Assembly: GCA_964058805.1 (NCBI GenBank)
Contig: CAXKVV010000162.1
Coordinates: 1-33,340, forward strand
Direction of reading: 5' to 3'
DNA length: 33,340 nt
Source of the DNA: Schoenoplectus triqueter
Lineage: Eukaryota; Streptophyta; Magnoliopsida; Poales; Cyperaceae
Below, piece after piece: positions 29,493-33,340 of this stretch; within the stretch, counting starts at the first letter, position 1, and each line of letters opens with the position of its first letter. The notes beneath the pieces are model-generated. The model was not told the origin of the DNA, searched no databases, and saw only the letters and a program-made list of their open reading frames with translations. Position numbers and translations under genes: made by a program.

Positions 29493-31064
29493 GGGATCAG
29501 TTTGGAGTTAATTGCCAATTGTGTTTTCTTTTAACACAATTTGTGTTTTCTCTCTCCCACGGATCGGTGACATGGCATGATCATAGCCTTTGATCACTCA
29601 ATTGAATGGTTGAAATTGGTTTAATTTGTGTTTGTTGAAGGAAGTGTTTGAGGTTTGGATTGCCAGCATGGCGCTGTGATCACGGCTCAAATCTTCCCTG
29701 CTCTCTTTCTTCAAAAACCAAGTGAATTAGCCTCCTTCATTAACTTTCGGTCTTGTACACCAATTCCATCATAAAAATCATGCAAAATGGGATTAATTCG
29801 TGCCAGCAACTGCCTTAACCGAATCGTGGGACCCACTTAAGCCTCCCTAAACCGCCAATTTGTCCAATTACCCACCAAATCATCCAATTAAATTCTAAGC
29901 CCGAATCCTTTCTCCTCTGATGCGAGTGATTCACAGAGCATGAAACCGAAAATAAATTGTTCTAGAATATTCTCCTCGCTGAGAGCTTTTCAACGGTATA
30001 TTATTTGCAATTTTTCGTCGCCGTTTGAGTGCTTTTCCATTTTCGGATTGAATTCTGTTAAAAATCGGGTTCAGCAGGGAAGAAGCTGCAGCAGCAGGGA
30101 AGGAGATGAATTCCTGTCGTGTGGGGCCCAGCGGCAGTGAAAGAAACAAGGGAGAGGTGTGGTGCAGCTCAGGTGGACTTGGCGCACGGATTCGGGTCCC
30201 ACCCGTCATGTTTAATGAGAGACATAACTGGTGCACCGATTTCACGCAATATTTTTCTCCTTCAAACTCTTCTCTCCAGCGCCAAAATTGGTCTCTATTG
30301 TTTGCTGTCCCCAGTTTGCACCCAGTGAAGTGTTGTCCCCAAGTTGCACACACAAAAGTCCCTTGATTGAATCTCAGCCTTCCAATTAGCCTGATATTCT
30401 TTCTCTAATTTATTTTAATAGATCCCTTCATCCAAAAATCATTAAATTTTCACCAAAAATCCCTAAATTCATGATTATTATCCCTGTAATTTTTAATTCC
30501 ATTTTTACCCCTGTTTCTCTGAATTAAAAATTATTTTATCCATAAAACCCTATTTCTTCTTCAGAATTAATCCCTGATCTCAATTGTAGCTCTGTGTCTC
30601 TGCCAATTATCTCTCTCTTGCAGAAACCACCCTAACTAAATACCAATTAGACTTATATTGATATTCATTAGGGCTTGATCTGATCAACAGTTGATTACAT
30701 GTCAATAGTTGATACAGATCTAGACTTGATCAGATGGTTGCTCCCAGCTTTGGCACCTGATCAGTCTTGTGAAATTGACTTTCAATCCCTTAACATGAGG
30801 GTGACTTGGTCAAAGAACTGACTACTTATCAGTAATTGACACAAATCAAAGCATGGTTAGGTGGTTGCTCACAGCTTTGGCACCAGGTCAGCCTTGAAAG
30901 CAAAATCACATTTGAAATTTCTCATGACTAGTTGCATCAAAATGCTAGCTTGGCATTGACATCATTTCATGTGGCATAGGGATTATACTATTTCAGCTCC
31001 TCTCTAGGGTTTGATCTTGGCTTTTTCTCCTGTATTTCTTCCTTCAACCTTTCAGGGGTAAACA

Positions 31065-31069
31065 CCATT
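31065..31069. repeat. Right target-site duplication (CCATT)
   Basis: The five bases after the right LTR match 7998-8002 exactly. Confidence 0.93.
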
Positions 31070-32730
31070 GTCAGAGATAAAGGGAGAAATTTAAGAGAAA
31101 TGCCCAGAAATTTAAGAGAAATGTCTAAGATAAACCCAAATTGCAGGAATAGAGAGATTTCCAAGCAATCAGGAGGATGTTGTGTTCAAAATAGGTATTT
31201 TAATACAGCCAGACAAGTGAAATTTAATGTGATTTTACTTCATGCATAAAAATTTCAAGGTCAATTTCACAGAGTTCATCAGATGCCCATGTGAGCTGCA
31301 TCTGATTGAATTGATATCTATTTCAATTGTTGACACATGATCAACTTTTGATCAGATAGGGTTCGACTTAGCAATAGCATCATAAATAGATGTTTGACTA
31401 AGGACAACACAAAATAATATTATTGGCATAAGCATCAAGCTCCAACATTCATATTTAGGATTTTATGTGATTAATAATAGGGTTTATCTTGAGAGAATTT
31501 TTAATTCAGAGAAATAAGGCAAAAATAAGAATTAAAAAATTATATGGGTGATTATTAAGAATTTAGGGATTTTTGATGAAAATTTTATAATTTTTGAACA
31601 TGTGGAGCTATCAAAATAAAATTAGACAAGAATAATAGATTAATCAAGGGCTGAGATTCAATCAAAAACTTATCTGGGTGCAACTTAGGGACAGAGATAC
31701 TGCTGGGTGTAAACTGGGGATCTCAAGCATGCATACATAGAATCAAAGAAGAGAGAGAGGGTGTCACGTGACAGCACCTCATTGGGCTACCTCTGCATGT
31801 CAGTGCCACGTGGTAGCACATCATTGGTCCACCTTCACCTATATAGGTCCCACACACCCGACAGGTGGGTCTCACTTGTGCCTTGTGACAGCACCACACT
31901 AGGCCACATCAGCAGACAGTTAACAGATCATTAGGCTTAAGGAATGATATTTGATTAGATTGACCTATTATAGCATGCCACCTCAGCCTAATTAATATTA
32001 AATAATAGACTAAGCAGTTTGATGACTGGATTTGTGAGCCCAGACTCATAGATCTTACACATGGGGCCCATATGTCATTCATTCATTCATGCACCAAGCC
32101 TATACAGAATTAGAGGTGAACACCTCAGGTGATCAATTAGAGGTCTCAATCCTTACTTTAAACTCCAAAATTGATGATGTAGGCTTGTTCTAGTCACTTA
32201 GACGATACTGTAGGTAAATGAAAGAACAACAATTGAGTGTTGAATTGGAGCAATTGAGCTAAGGTGATAGAATCGGGCAATAGATGAAAAAGCTTGAACC
32301 TTAGGTTGTAAACCCAAATTGACAATGCATATAGTTTCTACACACTCACATGATGCTGATTGAATGATCAAGAGTAGCTATTGAACATGAGAGACATGAT
32401 TTGAGTCAAGAGTTGAACTCAGGTGATCAAGTTTCAAGCCTTAAAGAAGAACTATAGTTGCAGAGAGGAAAAAGGTGACCTAGATGCATTGAGAAGAGTA
32501 TAAATAGTACCTAGAAGGGTCTAGAAGGTTCTATGAATAAAGAGAAGCGAATGAGGAGTCAAACCTGGTCAACAGTCAAGGAGCCCACCTTGAATTCGTT
32601 TGAAAAGGGCCCACACTATAACAGAACAATTAACAGAAGATGAAGACCGTGTGCATAGACCAGAGTAATTCAATTGGTGGTGTATAGCTGGTGTATGGCC
32701 TAAACCCTTGTGTGCACCCATTTTATTGCT

Positions 32731-32738
32731 TATATAAA
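32731..32738 (+). promoter_or_regulatory. TATA box of the related LTR
   Basis: TATATAAA is followed by A- and GA-rich leader sequence, at nearly the same distance from the LTR start as in the young element. Confidence 0.6.
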
Positions 32739-32891
32739 CACCTAGTTAGCATAAACAAAAAAAAAAGAAAAAATAGGACATAAGAGAGATATAGAAAGAG
32801 TGTCCAAGAATATAGAGAAAGAGTGAATACAGAGTTCAGAGAGAGATAAAGTAAGAGAGAAAGCAAGAAGCAAGAAGAGATATTGCTATAA

Positions 32892-33231
32892 TCGATTGAT
32901 CTCAGTATTAACTTGAGAACTCATTTCACACACCTTGATTGCTTGAGATAAGGTGAGTTATAGACCCCTAATATGTGCTAATTGAAAGTTTGAAAGCTTG
33001 ATTGTTGAAGTTCATAGCTTAGGAACTATAATTACAATCGGTTTGTAAATAACAGTATCGTTGTTTTGAATTTTGTCGATTTTCCTTCATGATTATTTTC
33101 TTTTACTTTCTTTTCTTATGGGTGACAAGCTCAATATGCATGGATCTTTTATTTTTTTTATTGAACTTTGATTGAGAATTAGTAATTAGAGCCCACTATG
33201 TCGATTGATCTCGGTTGAAACTTGAGAACTC
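32892..33231. repeat. Pair of 31-bp direct repeats around a donor-like site
   Basis: TCGATTGATCTC...ACTTGAGAACTC occurs at 32892-32922 and 33201-33231 with about 27 of 31 bases identical. Between them lies AAG|GTGAGT (exon end 32952), a good splice-donor match 222 nt after the TATA box. Confidence 0.6.
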
Positions 33232-33340
33232 GACACAATTTGCATTGTTCCTTCTATTTTCTTGCCTAAACATCATAATATGCATCAATTATTGTCTGTA
33301 TATCATATATTGATGTTAGTAGAGTTGCTTGTAAACTGAT

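Larger units (their letters stand above)
8003..31064 (-). mobile_element. Complete Tat-lineage Ty3/Gypsy LTR retrotransposon, about 23.06 kb
   Basis: The element has two near-identical LTRs of 5931 and 5940 bp with TG...CA ends, a perfect CCATT target duplication, and a primer-binding-like site next to the right LTR. The minus-strand coding order is gag, protease, RT, RNase H, integrase. RT before integrase makes it Ty3/Gypsy. An additional archaeal-type RNase H after a degenerate one, giant LTRs and a CHHC Gag knuckle place it in the plant Tat group (Ogre, Retand and Grande relatives). Unlike Ogre, there is no room for an extra ORF upstream of gag: only about 116 nt separate the primer site from the gag ATG. 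Coding breaks visible are one frameshift in the gag N-terminus and one TAA between gag-pro and pol. The LTRs differ by about 22 substitutions counted by eye, so insertion is recent. Confidence 0.95.
25125..31064 (-). repeat. 5' LTR of the Tat element (right copy)
   Basis: The 5940-bp LTR has TG...CA ends and is the promoter copy. In element order: U3 of about 1.57 kb (31064 to the TATA at 29492), a purine-rich start of R, a splice donor at 29314, an AATAAA at 29254-29249, then more than 4 kb of R/U5. That long part includes the hairpin units, a 1-kb AT-rich part and tandem repeats. Differences from the left LTR counted by eye are about 22 substitutions, about 19 of them transitions, plus two length changes in simple repeats. 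Confidence 0.95.
31069..33340 (+). repeat. Part of an older, related LTR in the opposite orientation (U3 and start of leader)
   Basis: Beginning TGTCAGAGATAAAGG, this flank resembles the reverse complement of the young LTR's U3. Shared runs include GAATTTAGGGATTTTTG, GGCTGAGATTCAATCA, TGGGTGCAACTT, GATCAAC-TTGATCAGAT and CAATTTCACA, in the same order. It has its own TATATAAA at 32731, about 1.66 kb from the start (young LTR: about 1.57 kb), then a purine-rich leader. It is diverged and cut by the window edge. No reading frame is supported. Confidence 0.75.

Overview
The window is nuclear DNA from a flowering plant, most likely a eudicot. The evidence is AT-rich intergenic DNA, one plant-specific host exon (CER2/CER26-like BAHD acyltransferase family) with a plant-type splice donor, and nested LTR retrotransposons of the plant Tat lineage. 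There is no sign of bacterial or organellar gene organisation. I saw no tRNA, rRNA or CRISPR.

Layout. Positions 1-4600 are AT-rich intergenic DNA holding old debris: a coding-like direct repeat pair, a decayed hAT BED zinc-finger fragment, T-rich low-complexity tracts and a foldback (MITE-like) element. A TATA box at 4625 precedes the first exon of a CER2/CER26-like gene (4775-5202). Its reading frame is broken near the start codon, and no second exon is seen in the window. Positions 5203-7997 are AT-rich intronic or intergenic DNA with local duplications and a possible LTR fragment.

Positions 8003-31064 hold one structurally complete 23.06-kb Ty3/Gypsy retrotransposon of the Tat group, lying on the minus strand. 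It has 5.93- and 5.94-kb LTRs and a perfect 5-bp target duplication (CCATT). In element order: 5' LTR (31064-25125), primer-binding-like site, splice-acceptor-like site, gag N-terminus (frameshifted), gag-protease, one in-frame TAA, RT / degenerate RNase H / second archaeal-type RNase H / integrase, then a 2-kb non-coding 3' region with a 241-bp tandem duplication, then the 3' LTR (13933-8003). By eye the LTRs differ at about 22 positions, so the insertion is very young.

Positions 31069-33340 look like the first 2.3 kb (U3, TATA, leader) of an older, related LTR in the opposite orientation. The young element landed within a few bases of its end, head to head.

The most interesting signals are three. 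First, a strong splice donor about 180 nt after the LTR TATA box pairs with an acceptor 3 nt before the gag ATG. Splicing would remove 4.3 kb of R/U5, primer site and leader, leaving an AUG-free leader. Second, a CHHC zinc-knuckle block of Gag is duplicated after the protease, at the gag-pro/pol junction. Third, a single TAA lies exactly in that duplicate's tail while the frame is otherwise open from gag to integrase.
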